The notes under the pieces were generated by a model. That model did no database searches. It was not told the origin of the DNA and worked only from the letters and a program-made list of their open reading frames with translations. The position numbers were made by a program, and so were the translations under genes. Positions 1 to 10,915 of a stretch of DNA of 64,000 bases are shown here, one piece after another. Source of the stretch: Verticillium longisporum. Lineage: Eukaryota > Ascomycota > Sordariomycetes > Glomerellales > Plectosphaerellaceae. How positions within the stretch are numbered: the stretch's first letter is position 1; each line of letters starts with the position of its first letter. The DNA lies in the NCBI GenBank assembly GCA_019188255.1, contig JAETXT010000002.1, positions 3,038,001-3,102,000 on the forward strand, in the 5' to 3' direction.

Positions 1-1670
1 TCAACTGTGGTGCCAATCCGAGACATCTAAGGTGACACTGTGGGCGGCCAGGCAAGGCCGTCGCATGTCGCATGGAATGAGAAACACGCATAGTTTCCGC
101 TAAGGGCGCCTCGCCCCGACTTCTCAGGGCAGGCCAGGGCTTATTGTTTTCGTCCCCCTGAACAGGATGGGATTGGATGCGGGTGCAAGCGAAACGGGCT
201 TCTTTCTCTCACTGTGAAGCGTGAAGCGCGACGAGTGAAGTGAAATGAATGCCTGACTAACTCACGCAACATGCCACCCACACCTGGTGCTTTCGGATGC
301 TGTTGGGCCCTGGCATGGTGCAGGTACAGATGGGATCGTAAGCAGCGGCAGGCTGGAATCCACTATGAATCACACGACTGCGTGCGGATCCTCCAAAGTG
401 CCAGTGTCAGTCACTGCCTTTCTTTGCCTGTCTGCCCACTTCAGGCGTCAGCCTGCCTGCCGTTGCGCCGCAGCAGGTACCTTAGGTAGGTGCAATAGAA
501 TAGGGAGGCACAGGTATCTCGCAGTGGCGGTTGACGCATTGAAGCCATCCATACATGTATACAGAGCAAGGTAAGTAGTCTGCGTCCTTGGGGTTCCACT
601 TGGTCAGTTGATCGTATAAATCTGGAGACCCCATTCAGCCCCCCTGTGCACGGTTCACGGCGGACACTGTTCAGGGACAAGAAGAGGCCTCGAGCCAAAA
701 TGAACAAAGAAGATGATAGATACCAGACACTGGACGAGGGCAGCGAAGCGTCCGTAGCGCAGCGCGGACAGGAACTCACTGACGAAGGAGAACCGGGGGG
801 GGGGGGCGACGCTTTCAGTAGACACTGTGAGGGTGGAAGGGCTGGCAGGGGAGACAGGGGCCTCATCTCAGCCTGCAGGCCGCAAGCGTCACTCCCGCAC
901 TGTCCGGCGACACCGCAACACCCCAGGACCGCCCATGCGCTCAATCTGGTAAGAGCGCTAACCTGGGTGCGGCCTAGTAGTGATCCCGGCATCCAATAAT
1001 GTCCAAGTGGCGAATGTGCAGATGGCGTCAAGCTGTGGGGTCACAGTTCCCCCACTGTCAAGCACTGTAGCAGTCGCTCTCCTTCATTGGTCCGCCCACT
1101 GGACAAAAGCGGGGAGCCCAGCCGATCCCTCCCTTGCCTCCCTTCCTCTGCACCCGCCTGCACTCGGCCTGCCCTGCCCTGCACCCAGTCACCTCGTTCT
1201 TCTGTTCTTGTGCCTCTCGCTCGTCAAAACCAATACCACGTCCAGGCCTTCTGCCTCCCACGACTCCCCCAACCTTACATCTTCCCCCCCTTCCCACTTC
1301 TGTCCAATACCTTGACCATCGCAAAAAGCCCCCCTTCCATTACCGCTTCTCAAGTAAAAGAAAACATCTTGAACATCCTCTCCTCCCTGCGACATCATCA
1401 ACTCTCAACAACTCTCCCCAACGACGCTTACTCGAATTACCTCGGCCGGTCTCATTGTTTTGTGCTACCAAGCCGATTTAATACCGCACCAACGCTCGGT
1501 TCACCCACACAAAGATCCGACACCAACCCGCCACAACGCTGCCCCCAACACAAAAGCATCCACCCTGCGACTCGACTCATTCGTCCTCTCGCAGCAACGT
1601 CAACTTCGCAAGACACAACCAACCAACATCTGCTCTGGCACGGAATCTACCCTTCCCCCCATCTTAGATA
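1..1670. other. Intergenic region and long pyrimidine-rich leader
   Basis: I see no convincing gene in 1-1086: the open frames are short, overlap on both strands and show no recognisable domain. From about 1090 to 1670 the + strand is strongly C/T-rich and depleted in G, as is usual for promoters and long 5' leaders of filamentous ascomycete genes. It leads straight into the ATG at 1671. Short ACCT/AGGT repeats occur at about 475-492. Confidence 0.6.
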
Positions 1671-2298
1671 ATGTCTTCATATTACCACTTCAACCACCAC
1701 GCACAACCTACGCCCGCCGTTCCTGGCGCGTCGCACAACCACCATGGCGGTCGCAATAGGAGGGCGCCTAGGCTGTCCGTGTCCCAGAACTCGCACAAGC
1801 AGTTCCGCGGTGTCCGCAGCATGAAGGAGCTCAACGAGTCTGCTGTCATCAACGCCTTCCGCTCCAAGTTTGAGGTGTCGCGCTCCTTCGACCTCGAGGA
1901 CGACATGGAGTTCTGCCCTGCCCTGCTCACCGAGACTGACGTAAGTTGAGGCAGCAATATGCCCCCCACCGACACAGAACTAACGATGTGCTTGACAGCT
2001 GGTCTCCATTCACAGCTCCTCTGAGCGCTCCTCACTCGCCAGCAACTCTCCTGAGTCTTCCCCCACCCAGCAGCCTCAGCAAGTCGCTCCCGGCTTCTCC
2101 CTCAACTCCAGCTCGCCTCCCTTCAACCCGGCCACCTACCAGGCCCAGCAGTCGACCATGAAGATCCACCAGCCTGCCGCCACGCGCACCCGCAACGCCA
2201 TCCCCATCATCAACCCAGCCACTGGTATTACCATGTCCAGCCCGCCGCCGTCGGTCTCGCCCGGTCGCATGCAGCAGGGCATGGGTCGACGATGGTAA
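1671..2298 (+). CDS. Conserved ascomycete protein of unknown function, 189 aa, two exons
   Basis: Exons 1671-1940 and 1999-2298 are joined across a 58-base intron (GTAAGT donor, TTGACAG acceptor) in phase 0. The N-terminus is His/Asn/Arg-rich (YHFNHH, NHHGGRNRR). A compact acidic-hydrophobic block follows at about residues 40-90 (KQFRGVRSMKEL, SFDLEDDMEFCPALL). The C-terminal half is Ser/Pro/Gln-rich low complexity and ends in MQQGMGRRW. I recognise this pattern as one that recurs in Sordariomycete genomes as a hypothetical protein, but I know no assigned function. The long pyrimidine-rich leader suggests a well-expressed gene. No signal peptide or membrane segment is visible. The start is the first ATG of the frame and precedes the conserved block. 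The gene model is secure; the function is not. Confidence 0.85.
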
Positions 2299-4580
2299 GG
2301 TCCTGTCGCCCGGCTGCTTCGCAAGGAGCAGTCGTGGTGGCATGTCCTCGCCGTCTGAGGCCTTTGCAACTTGATTTGTATAAATTACTGCTCATTCGTC
2401 TCTGGTCGTCGCATCATGGCGACACACCGGGCAACCGATACTCTCACGACATAAAATGGCATCATCAATCACCTCCTCGCGGGCTGGGTACCAGGAGGAT
2501 CTGGCTGGACTTGCTAGCTCGAACCACTGTTCGACCGCTGGCTGAACAATCTACGACAACCACATCTTTCTGTACAAAAAACCTCTACCGATATACGGGC
2601 AACACGTCCACTTCTCGACAGCGGCGATCTCTTGATACCATTTCCTTTTTGGTCAGGTCATTTTTCTTTCACTCACCAAAAATACCACAACGAAAGTTCG
2701 GTGTCCACTGTCTCTCAAGATGAGACAACTGGATCAACGAATGGCGTTCTGCAAAGCGGTGGTTTTTGCATTTCACACTCGAACATTGCATCGGTGCTCA
2801 GCAACATTTCACGGCGGAGTTTCGGACTACCAACTATAATCATCGGCATGTCTTTCTCAAACGGTCAGCGGGTCGATCCCGCTGCCCCATGATTCACATT
2901 TCGCGGTTTTTGCGGGTTCGGGGATTACGACGACGAGGACATTCTCCAAAGAAAAAGAATCTCTCTCAATCTCATATAGAATGAGTGTTTTTCGGCAACC
3001 TTATTCACAACAATAGCGGGGGTCACGGGTGTTTCTGTTACGGTCTCACATGGGAAATCTCAGGGCGCGACGGGCGACTGGTCGGCGGCGGGAGGCGGGC
3101 AAAGACTCGTGCGTTTTCTGCTTTTGCTTGATTGCGGGGGGGCAAATCTCCAAGCCGGGGTAGCGGTTCAACGGGAACTGTTTTATGCCTTTCATCGGGG
3201 AAAGGCGGAGTTGGTTGATCTTTACATGTTTGGTTGGTGTTTTCTTTTCACCGTCTTATCTGCGATCCTCCTGTGTCCTTGCAAATATCCGGGGTGGTCG
3301 GAGGGGATCGCGCGGCCTCGTTCCCTTGTCGGGGACAGGCCTCGCTGGTCCTCGGCCGACGCCTCTGCTTTTTTGTACCATTCTGGAGGGGGCCGGATCT
3401 GGGCCTAGGGCTGGCAGCACGTTTTGCGACGCATCTTTGGAGGTGTTGTGTTCTCAGGGAGCGCGGTATGATACGATAAACGGCTCTTCAGGGTTGTTGT
3501 TGAACGGGAGATACCTTGGGCTGGGATTGCCGACTCGTTTGTCGGCCGGTGTTGGGCTGCCTTGTTCTTTGGGACAGGGTCGGGGTGTAGGAACTCAAGA
3601 TGTGCAATGTGTTCTATGAAGGTTTCGAGCCGTCGCTCGACCTTGGCACCAGATGCCAGCAAGGCGCAATATACGATATGTTCAGCAATCTTGTTCCAAA
3701 TGAACTGTGTGATGACTTGTTGGTACCATGAACACGCTGCGAATACTGCACACCCCCGGAGGCATTCACTCACGTCCGTCATCTTCCAGACAAGCAGGAC
3801 CATGTCTCGGCCGAGCATTCCACTACAGGACAGCATCGCGATGAGGCGCCATTATCGTACAACCGACCCATGTCACAACATGACGAACCCACGCGGAGAA
3901 TCGAATGTGCAGCAATGCGACGCAGGTCTCGAACATCTGCAGACACTAGGAGGCACAGGAAGGTTAAGGTCAGGTACGAGAACCCCCCCCCTCCGCCCCT
4001 CCGCCCCCTGGGTTTGGCATCTACCCCTCTCGTTACCTCTGCCCCCCTGAATCACTTTGTGCGTCCGAGCGGACCACACCCCCGTGCTGCACCCTGGCGC
4101 CTGCATACGTTACGAGCTAACAAACCTACCGAGGGTAGGTAGCAGTACGGTAAAATGATCGAGGAACGGGGAAGAAAAGGGGGGGGAGCCAGAAGACCGG
4201 TAGAGGAGTAGGTTCTTTCCAATGCGTCGGCTGTCGATGGCTGGTCTCCCTCCTCCTGCCCGTGCCGGAAAGAGGTCCCCACAGCACCGGACCATTCTCG
4301 ATCGTGACGTCACGGACCATCAAGAAGAGCCGCCTAGCTTGTCCGCGATCGTCATGACGCTGCGAGAGGAGCTTGTCGTTCCACTGGTCCTTGGGTGCTT
4401 GGGTGCTTGCTGTTTGTATTAAAACTGAATGCTCCTCCTGAGGCTTTTCCACTGCCAATTGCCCCTTCAAGAAAAAAAAAGTTGGCTCGTCGTCAAACAT
4501 CACTGCCTGAGAAACTTCAATTGATCGATCCCACGAAACGCACACAACCCGTACTCATCTACACACAAACAACTGTCAAG
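2299..4580. other. Gene-free stretch
   Basis: This 2.3 kb region follows the 189-aa gene and precedes the small mitochondrial-type gene. It should hold the 3' UTR of the first and the promoter of the second. Open frames here lack conserved motifs and are not supported. An imperfect ACCTACC/GGTAGGT palindrome lies near 4121-4142, and a poly-A run at about 4471-4479 lies near the leader of the next gene. Confidence 0.5.
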
Positions 4581-4971
4581 ATGATTTCTCGCGTCGCTCT
4601 CTCTGCTCGCCCCGCACGCGTCGTGGCCCAGAAGATTGCTACTGGCCGCAGCTTCCAGCTCTCGACGACGGCGCGGGCCGGCCTCAAGGAGTCCGCAGGC
4701 CGTACGTGATATCCTTCGCCAAGGGGCAAAAGCCATGCCTGTACTGACGCTCGCCCTAGAAGACGCCGACTACAAGAAGCACCAGGACGACTCGCTCCGG
4801 AAACAGAAGGATGGCAAGGGTCACTGGAAGCCCGAGCTGGCGTCGGACAGCGAGGAGGCCATCAACGCGGACCGCAACGCGGACCTGACGCCCGAGCAGC
4901 TGCAGGAGAAGACGAAGAAGGCGGCTGAGGAGACTCACAAGGCCGGCACGAGCATGCGCGACGGCCTGTGA
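4581..4971 (+). CDS. Small probable mitochondrial protein, 110 aa, two exons
   Basis: Exons 4581-4701 and 4760-4971 flank a 58-base intron (GTACGTGATAT donor, CCCTAG acceptor). The codon split across the junction gives Gln. Residues 1-35 are rich in Arg, Ser and Ala with no acidic residues (MISRVALSARPARVV, then FQLSTTARAG), a classic cleavable mitochondrial presequence. The mature part is very hydrophilic (KKHQDDSLRKQKDGKGHWKP, then ELASDSEEA) and ends in THKAGTSMRDGL. Similar short proteins are widespread in ascomycetes, but I know no established role. The ATG sits in a good context (GTCAAGATGA). Mitochondrial location is an inference from the presequence. Confidence 0.85.
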
Positions 4972-5936
4972 AACTTGACTGCTGGGAGCAAAGCAGCGCA
5001 GACGATTCCCCTGCCTTGATGGATACGGAAGCGGGAACAACTTGTAATGAACGGCTAGAACGGAGTTCTGGGAGGGTCAACTTGCGTGGCGTGTATGCCC
5101 AAAAGGGCATTTGCATCGGTACGATGGGATTGCTTGTATCGACGACTTTCCTGCATTCAATTGATACTTTATCGTGACCTACCTTAATTAAGGTACCTCG
5201 TGTTTGGTGAGCTGCGTTGTGCCTCACTCCTCACTTCTGCCGCTTACAGGTCTGCTGCTCCTTCCTGTCGCTGAACGATGTCGTCAGAGTGTCGCAGCCT
5301 TCCGCCGGGGAATAATGGGTCCAGCGGGAGAGAAGGCAGGAGGCATCCAGGCTTCGGCTTATGTCATCCACCCCTCCTCCTTTCTCCCTTTCTGGGGCTT
5401 TGATCCGTCTTCGCATCCGAGTTTCCGTCCTTCGGTCTTCTACAACCCAATCCCCCCCTGCCGATGCAGCTGCTGCAGTCCAGTCCACTGCCACCAGGCG
5501 CCTCGATCCTTCGAACCCCCTGCGGCCAGCTCAGCCCCGGGCCATCGTCAGTTCGAATGGCCAGCATGGAGCAATTTGGCTACAGCGACGCATCATCGTC
5601 TGACGGCGTGGCCGCCACTGCAGCCTTGCCCAGGCCTCCAATGTTGCGAAACGAGACCGCTGGCGACGGGGCTGCACTGCAGATGCGCTGGACCTGCACT
5701 GCAAATTGCGAGTTGTGCTTCCACTTCTGTTAATGGATGCACGGCGATGGGCCTCTCGTCCGCTTAGCGTGGAGGAGGAGGGGGGATGGCATGCCACGCC
5801 TCATCAGCACTAGATGGAGATAAAACCTCGAGTGTGCCCAACGTGACGACCCGGACACGGCCTGTTAGATTGAGAAAAACTGGCATCGACAGTACACCCA
5901 ACATCCAGCTTGCCGCTGGCAACATTACACATTACC
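4972..5936. other. Intergenic region upstream of the HET gene
   Basis: There is no supported gene. A palindromic ACCTACC-TTAATTAA-GGTACCT element lies at about 5179-5199, one of several related ACCT/AGGT islands in the window. The last 100 bases form the leader of the HET-domain gene. Confidence 0.5.
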
Positions 5937-7796
5937 ATGGACGTTGCCGAACTCTCCCAACGCATGCGCCGTTTCTTGCACCTCGGCAGCAGACACTCCT
6001 TAGAAGCCTCCTACGAACCGCTGTCTGATTCCTCTATTCGCCTCCTCACCATTAAGCCGAGCGCGAAGCGCACAGACAGGATTGTGTGCGAGCTGCGCAC
6101 CGTCGCTTTTGACGACCATGTCCGCTACCGCGCCCTCTCCTATGTATGGGGCGACCCTGATGAGACGGGCCTCGCCGTCGTCAACGGCAAGTCGTCCAGG
6201 TTCACGTTGAACCTGATCGAGGCCCTGCGCCAATTGCGCGAATCCATGTACGACCACAAGACCCTAGAGGCGCTGCCCCTCTGGGCCGATGCCGTGTGCA
6301 TCAACCAGGGGGACAACGACGACAAGTCAAGAGAGGTGCCCAAGATGGGTCGAATCTACGGAAATGCAGCCGAGGTCATCATCTGGCTTGGGCCCATGGC
6401 CGACCCTGACGAAGACGATTCGCCAGAAAAGGGCGACAGGCACAACGACGACGTCTTTGCTGAGCTGGTGCCGTACCTGCGGAGCGTCGCCCACGTCGAG
6501 GCCATGACGGCTGACACTGTTGCTGCCAAGCCGTCGGAACACATCATGAAGGCCAATCGCCGTCTCGTCAGGGACCACCTGTACTATCACAACTGGTTCG
6601 ACCGGACCTGGGTGATACAGGAGGCCGTGCTCGCCCACGCGCAACCCCAGGTGCTCTTTGGCCGCCATGTGTTTGGCATGGGCGGCTTGGTGGCACTCTG
6701 GTTCCTGCTGGACATTGAGGAGAGTCCGTTCCACTGGGTCTGGGAGGACGTGTACCTGCGATGGCAGATGTATGGGCGCGTCTGGTGGGCGCGACAGCAG
6801 CGCCAGCTTCGTTTGGCGGCGGCCAAGGCGGCAGCAACGGCAGATACTGTCGAATCGGCCGAGAGAATCGTCGCCACAGAGTTGCTCGATCTCTTGATCG
6901 CGTTCGGCTCGCTCGAGGCCTCTCTGCCGGCTGATAAGATTTATGCCCTTCTCGCCCTGATTCCTTACAAAAGCCTGCCACCTCACCTAACACCCAACTA
7001 CGATCTCCCATTCAGGACCGTGTATCACGACTACGCCCAGTTCGTGCTGCAGCACACCGGCAACATCAACATCGTTGCCTACTTCCCCCCACTCGGCGGA
7101 GACGCTCCCTCCTGGGTTCCCGATTTCCGTGAGCAGATCGAGAACGACCGCTCCGGCGACTCCAAGGGTCCCGGCCACGTCGACATATCCCCCGACGGCC
7201 TCGAGCTGACGGTTGAGGCGTATGATCTCGGCGAGTGTATCAGCGTCATGTCCCGTCCGACAGAAGGCGTCGAGTACGGCATTCGCGGCTACCCGACCCG
7301 CTGCCCCGACCTGCGTGACGTTGCGGCGCGGGTCGATAAGGAGATTCTCACGCGCACAGCCGAACTCCGCGGCGAGGACGTGGACGTCATCCTCGAGGAG
7401 TGGCTCGGGCTCCCGACGTCGACGACAGACCCCGACCTGAGGCCCATGTGGGAGCGCGCGAGGCGCGAGCTCCTGCACAAGCCCGACGGCGTCGGGGAGG
7501 AAGACGACGAGCTGCGCTTCTGGCTGAAGCTGGCCACGACGGCGTTCAACTCGTTCGCCACGTCGACGGGTCTGCTGCTCTACTACAGCTACAACAACTG
7601 GGGCCGTCTCGATCCGCCCGCTGTCGGCGACCGCGTCGTGTGGGTGGACGGGAGTCACTTTGCGTTTGTGCTGCGGCCGGTCGAGGGGGGCAAGTTTAGG
7701 TTTGTGTGCTGTAGCGAGTACTGCTCGGATACGCTGGTAGACAATGCGATGGAAAGGAGTGGGGTGGAAGAAACGAAGCCTTTCACGTTGGTTTAG
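5937..7796 (+). CDS. HET-domain (heterokaryon incompatibility) protein, 619 aa, single exon
   Basis: The HET domain occupies roughly residues 25-240. Its diagnostic blocks are YRALSYVWGD (about residues 64-73), LWADAVCINQ followed by MGRIYGNAAEVIIWLGP, and WFDRTWVIQEAVLA. The long C-terminal part (about 240-619) has no domain I recognise, as is common in this family. HET proteins mediate non-self recognition and programmed cell death after fusion of incompatible hyphae, but most genomic copies have no demonstrated role. The frame is open further upstream with non-ATG codons. The first ATG, at 5937 in a good context (ATTACCATGG), is chosen. No intron or frame break is seen. Partner domains such as NACHT or WD repeats are absent. 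Confidence 0.9.
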   Translation: MDVAELSQRMRRFLHLGSRHSLEASYEPLSDSSIRLLTIKPSAKRTDRIVCELRTVAFDDHVRYRALSYVWGDPDETGLAVVNGKSSRFTLNLIEALRQLRESMYDHKTLEALPLWADAVCINQGDNDDKSREVPKMGRIYGNAAEVIIWLGPMADPDEDDSPEKGDRHNDDVFAELVPYLRSVAHVEAMTADTVAAKPSEHIMKANRRLVRDHLYYHNWFDRTWVIQEAVLAHAQPQVLFGRHVFGMGGLVALWFLLDIEESPFHWVWEDVYLRWQMYGRVWWARQQRQLRLAAAKAAATADTVESAERIVATELLDLLIAFGSLEASLPADKIYALLALIPYKSLPPHLTPNYDLPFRTVYHDYAQFVLQHTGNINIVAYFPPLGGDAPSWVPDFREQIENDRSGDSKGPGHVDISPDGLELTVEAYDLGECISVMSRPTEGVEYGIRGYPTRCPDLRDVAARVDKEILTRTAELRGEDVDVILEEWLGLPTSTTDPDLRPMWERARRELLHKPDGVGEEDDELRFWLKLATTAFNSFATSTGLLLYYSYNNWGRLDPPAVGDRVVWVDGSHFAFVLRPVEGGKFRFVCCSEYCSDTLVDNAMERSGVEETKPFTLV

Positions 7797-8299
7797 GGGG
7801 GAGGAAGAGATTTAAGAGGGAGAGGGAGAGGTGGAGGACGAGAGGCTGGGAGCGTATGTTGATGATCTACGATACCTATTTACTTAGACTCTGCTCTTTC
7901 TTCTTCTTTCGACATGGATAGCATAGCTCTGGCGTCAATGGATGATTTTGGGCATGCTATGATGTGGCTGGCTATCAGGTGTGAGGTGAGCTCTTGCAAT
8001 GCGTCTAATTATATTGTTTTTCGTCACGTTGAACATATTTATTTTCCTCACGTGGTTTGTCTGAGGCTCCCGCAGAGTAGAGACAGATACTACAGCAAGA
8101 GTACCACGTGCCAGATTGCCCGAGACCGAGAGGGCCCAGAACAGGTTGAAGACCCCCGGCCGGCGACGCTACCGAACCATGCTCATAACCCAGGTATTCC
8201 CAAGCCTCTCACGTTGCATGCAAGCCACCATTTTTTGCATTTATTTATTCATGCAAAAAAAAAAAAAATCTCAGAAGGAAGGTCGGGGGGCCTCGTCTG
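7797..8299. other. Convergent 3' intergenic region
   Basis: This is the space between the 3' ends of the HET gene (+) and the TilS-like gene (-). It starts G/A-rich and contains a 13-base A run near 8256-8268. I see no gene. Confidence 0.5.
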
Positions 8300-10536
8300 C
8301 TATCTCCTATCGCCTCGCCCTCTTCTCCGTTCTCGCCCCGACCGCCGCACCCAGCGTCGCCTCCGGTCGCCGCGCCCCGTCCTTGCCGCCGAAGAAGCGG
8401 ACGCGTGCCGGCCGAGGAGGCCCGTGTCGACCTTTCTGTACCGCGCCTCCCACTGCAGCCACCTGTCGAGGCCGGGCAGGTGCACCGGCACCGTCAGCAG
8501 GCCGAGCATCTTGACGCGACGCTGCTGGCCGCGCCACCACCCAACGTCCGGTTGGCGGGGCGGCGTCGTCGTCGTTGGCGTTTCGACCTCTTTGGCCGTC
8601 GCAGCATCGGCGCCCGTTTCGGCAGCGGCAGCAGCAGCAGCAGCGGCGGCGGACAATGGTTTCGGCGGCGGGCTGTCGACGGCGTACAGGGCCGGCAGGG
8701 TGTACCGCACTTTGCCCGGGGCGTGGCGGCGCAGCAGGTCGGGGAGGGGGCGCGGTCGGCGGGCGGCAGGCTCGTGCGAAAGTCGGCGGCGTGGGCCGGG
8801 GTCAGGGGCCCGATGCGGACGACGCCCTTGAAGCGCATCCGCAGACGGACCCAGTAGCGGCCGTCCCAGAGGGTCCAGCGGCGCCAGTCGGTCCAGGGGC
8901 TCGCGTCGGGCGGCGGCGACGTCTCGGGCTTGTCGAGAAAGACAAAGGGCGCGTCGCTGAAGTCGTTCTTGATGAAGGCGACGAAGGGGAGGGGGGCCCG
9001 CGAGGGGTGGGGCTCGCGGGTGAGGAGCCACTCCTGGGCCGAGGTCGGTGAGGAGGAGGGGGGTACGGGGATGAAGAGGACCGAGGCCTGGTTGAAGGCT
9101 TTGGGGACGGCATCGAGGCGCGCTGCTTCCGAGGGCGTCGCGACGGACGGGAAGAGGCGCGGCAGGTAGGCCTGCAGGCTGGCGATGGCCGGAGGGCTGG
9201 GCTCTGGCGTGGCAAAGGCCACGGCGCGGCGGATGAGCAGGGCGGCCATGGTGCGGCGACGGGACAGGCGCAGTGCGTGGCGACGACGGGCGTAGCGGGA
9301 CGTGCGCCGCGCAGGAGGGACGGCGAGGTCGGGGAAGCGGATGGTCAGGGTGCCCACGTTGGGCTGGAAGTTGCGGATGACCATGCGTGTGGCCCAGCGA
9401 TCGGCCTCGGCCTCGTCGGCCTCGGCACGCGCAGCACAGCGACGGGACATGGCCAGGATGGCGGGCTTGCTCAGAGCCGCGGGGAGGTCGTGGCCTTTCC
9501 ACATGTAGCGGACGGCGTTGCGCATGGTCATGGTGGGGTCCTTGTTGGTGGCATCCTCGATCCACGGCACATTGTTGGCCCCGCACGTGGCGATGAGACG
9601 GTCCTTGGGGAAGGCGAGCAGGGGCCGGTAGACGACGACGCCGGCGCCCTCGGTCTGGATCGGCGGCAGCGGCGGCGGCGGCGAGTGTCTCCTCGACGAC
9701 CGCTTGCTGTCGGCTCCGTCGGCGTACTGCTGGTGGATGTAGGCAATGTCGAGCTCCGTCTGCAGGCCGCGGCGCAGCTCAGCCGCGTAGGCGGCCTTGT
9801 CAAGGTCGCGGCGCATGTCGCGGCGGATGAGGCGCCAGTCCTGCTTCCGAGGATGGAAGCGGATGAAGGGCTGGGGCCGCAGCTGGTCGTCGACAAAGCC
9901 GCTCTCGTAGGCGCCGTGTATGTCGAAGCACTCGGGAATGTTGGCGGCGGGGGCCATGCCACGGAGGCCCCGCGCACGGTGGCCGTTGAGCAGGCGCATG
10001 AGCACCGTCTCGTACTGGTCGTCTTCGTGGTGGGCCGTGAAGAGGCTGGCGATATCGAAGCGGGCGCAGGCCATGCCGAGCCTGCGATAGCGCAGGCGGC
10101 GTGCGAGCGTCTCGACGTTGGGCAGGGCGTTGGGGTCGAAAGGGTGGGCGGCCGTGTGGGTCAGCCCCAGCTCGCGGGCCCAGTGGATGGTGAGAAGCTC
10201 AGCCTTCATGAACTTGCTGAGGGACTGGATGACGTTGATGGTCTGGTAGGCTTCCTTGGTGCTCGTGGGGCGCAGGCGGTGGTCGACGACAAAGGCGGTG
10301 GGTTTGGCGACGATGCTGTTGTCGGCCACCTTCATGCCCTGGTCGAGAGTGCGCAGGCGGCTGAAGAGGAAGGCGAGGGCCATCGAGTCGGCACCGCCGC
10401 TCACGGCGAGGGCCACGCGACGAGGCACCGTGTGCAGAGCGTGGGGGAAGCGCGGCGGACATGTTGCGCGGACGGCCTCGCTGAACTCGATGAAGGAGAT
10501 GGGCTTCGGGACATGGTGGAAGACGGGGACGCTCAT
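8300..10536 (-). CDS. tilS: tRNA(Ile)-lysidine synthetase-like PP-loop ATPase (TilS/MesJ family), about 745 aa, frame broken once
   Basis: The PP-loop motif SGGADSMALAFLF lies near the N-terminus. It is followed by FVVDHRLRP, the family block ARRLRYRRL, and HHEDDQYETVLMRLL with ARGLRGM. These are hallmarks of TilS, which uses ATP to attach lysine to the wobble cytidine of tRNA-Ile(CAU). In fungi such nuclear copies are thought to act on organellar tRNA, but I see no clear presequence. A middle block PWIEDATNKDPTMTMRNAVR is also typical. As written, the frame breaks at the G run 8746-8750. One extra C on the coding strand would continue it as RAPLPDLLRRHAPGK and end in a conserved-looking tail (LPGLDRWLQWEARYRKVDTG) at the stop 8300-8302. 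The ATG at 10536 is the first in frame. It diverges from the SAM-carrier gene across a repeat-rich promoter. Confidence 0.85.
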
Positions 10537-10662
10537 ACGGCGTGTGTTTGGGGTGGGAGTGTGCACCAACGGATGGCTGCGAGGGAAGTGGCAAAGTGCT
10601 GTAGAGGCCCTCGTGATGAAGCGTGGCGATGGGAGTTGGAGAGCAGGGGAAGCTCGAGAGCG

Positions 10663-10734
10663 TGTGGTGGAAGCTCAAAGTGTGGTGGAAGCTCAAAGTG
10701 TGGTGGAAGCTCAAAGTGTGGTGGAAGCTCAAAG
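10663..10734. repeat. 18-bp minisatellite, 4 copies
   Basis: Four perfect tandem copies of TGTGGTGGAAGCTCAAAG lie 127 bases upstream of the TilS-like start. The unit length is a multiple of three, so the frame stays open across it, but no gene is implied. Confidence 0.95.
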
Positions 10735-10749
10735 CAGTGGTGAGAAGTT

Positions 10750-10791
10750 TCGTGGAAGAACGACAGCAGTTCGTGGAAGAACGACAGCAGT
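10750..10791. repeat. 21-bp direct repeat, 2 copies
   Basis: Two tandem copies of a 21-base unit beginning TCGTGGAAGAACGACAGC lie between the 18-bp and 8-bp arrays. Confidence 0.95.
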
Positions 10792-10835
10792 TGGCGGCAG
10801 GAGAACGGACCAAGTCGTCCTTGCCGAAAGAGCTC

Positions 10836-10915
10836 GGTCAGTCGGTCAGCCGGTCAGTCGGTCAGCCGGTCAGCCGGTCAGTCGGTCAGTCGGTCAGTCG
10901 GTCAGCCGGTCAGCC
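10836..10915. repeat. 8-bp minisatellite, 10 copies
   Basis: Ten contiguous units of GGTCAGYC, a mix of GGTCAGTC and GGTCAGCC, fill 80 bases. The array lies 330-410 bases upstream of the SAM-carrier ATG. The single alternating position (T/C) shows unit-level shuffling typical of slippage or unequal exchange. Confidence 0.95.

Noticed and set aside
441..1031. A 196-codon open frame on the - strand
   Set aside because: There is no recognisable domain. It overlaps open frames on the other strand and looks like chance in GC-rich DNA.
5937..7796. A nucleotide-binding (NACHT or NB-ARC) plus repeat architecture for the HET protein
   Set aside because: No Walker A motif or repeat units are visible downstream of the HET domain.
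8494..8745. The Pro/Arg/Lys-rich C-terminus of the TilS-like frame as written
   Set aside because: The adjacent frame carries the conserved tail, so the written end is best explained by a missing base.
9277..10743. A 488-codon open frame on the + strand
   Set aside because: It is the antisense of the TilS-like gene and runs through the minisatellites; no motif.
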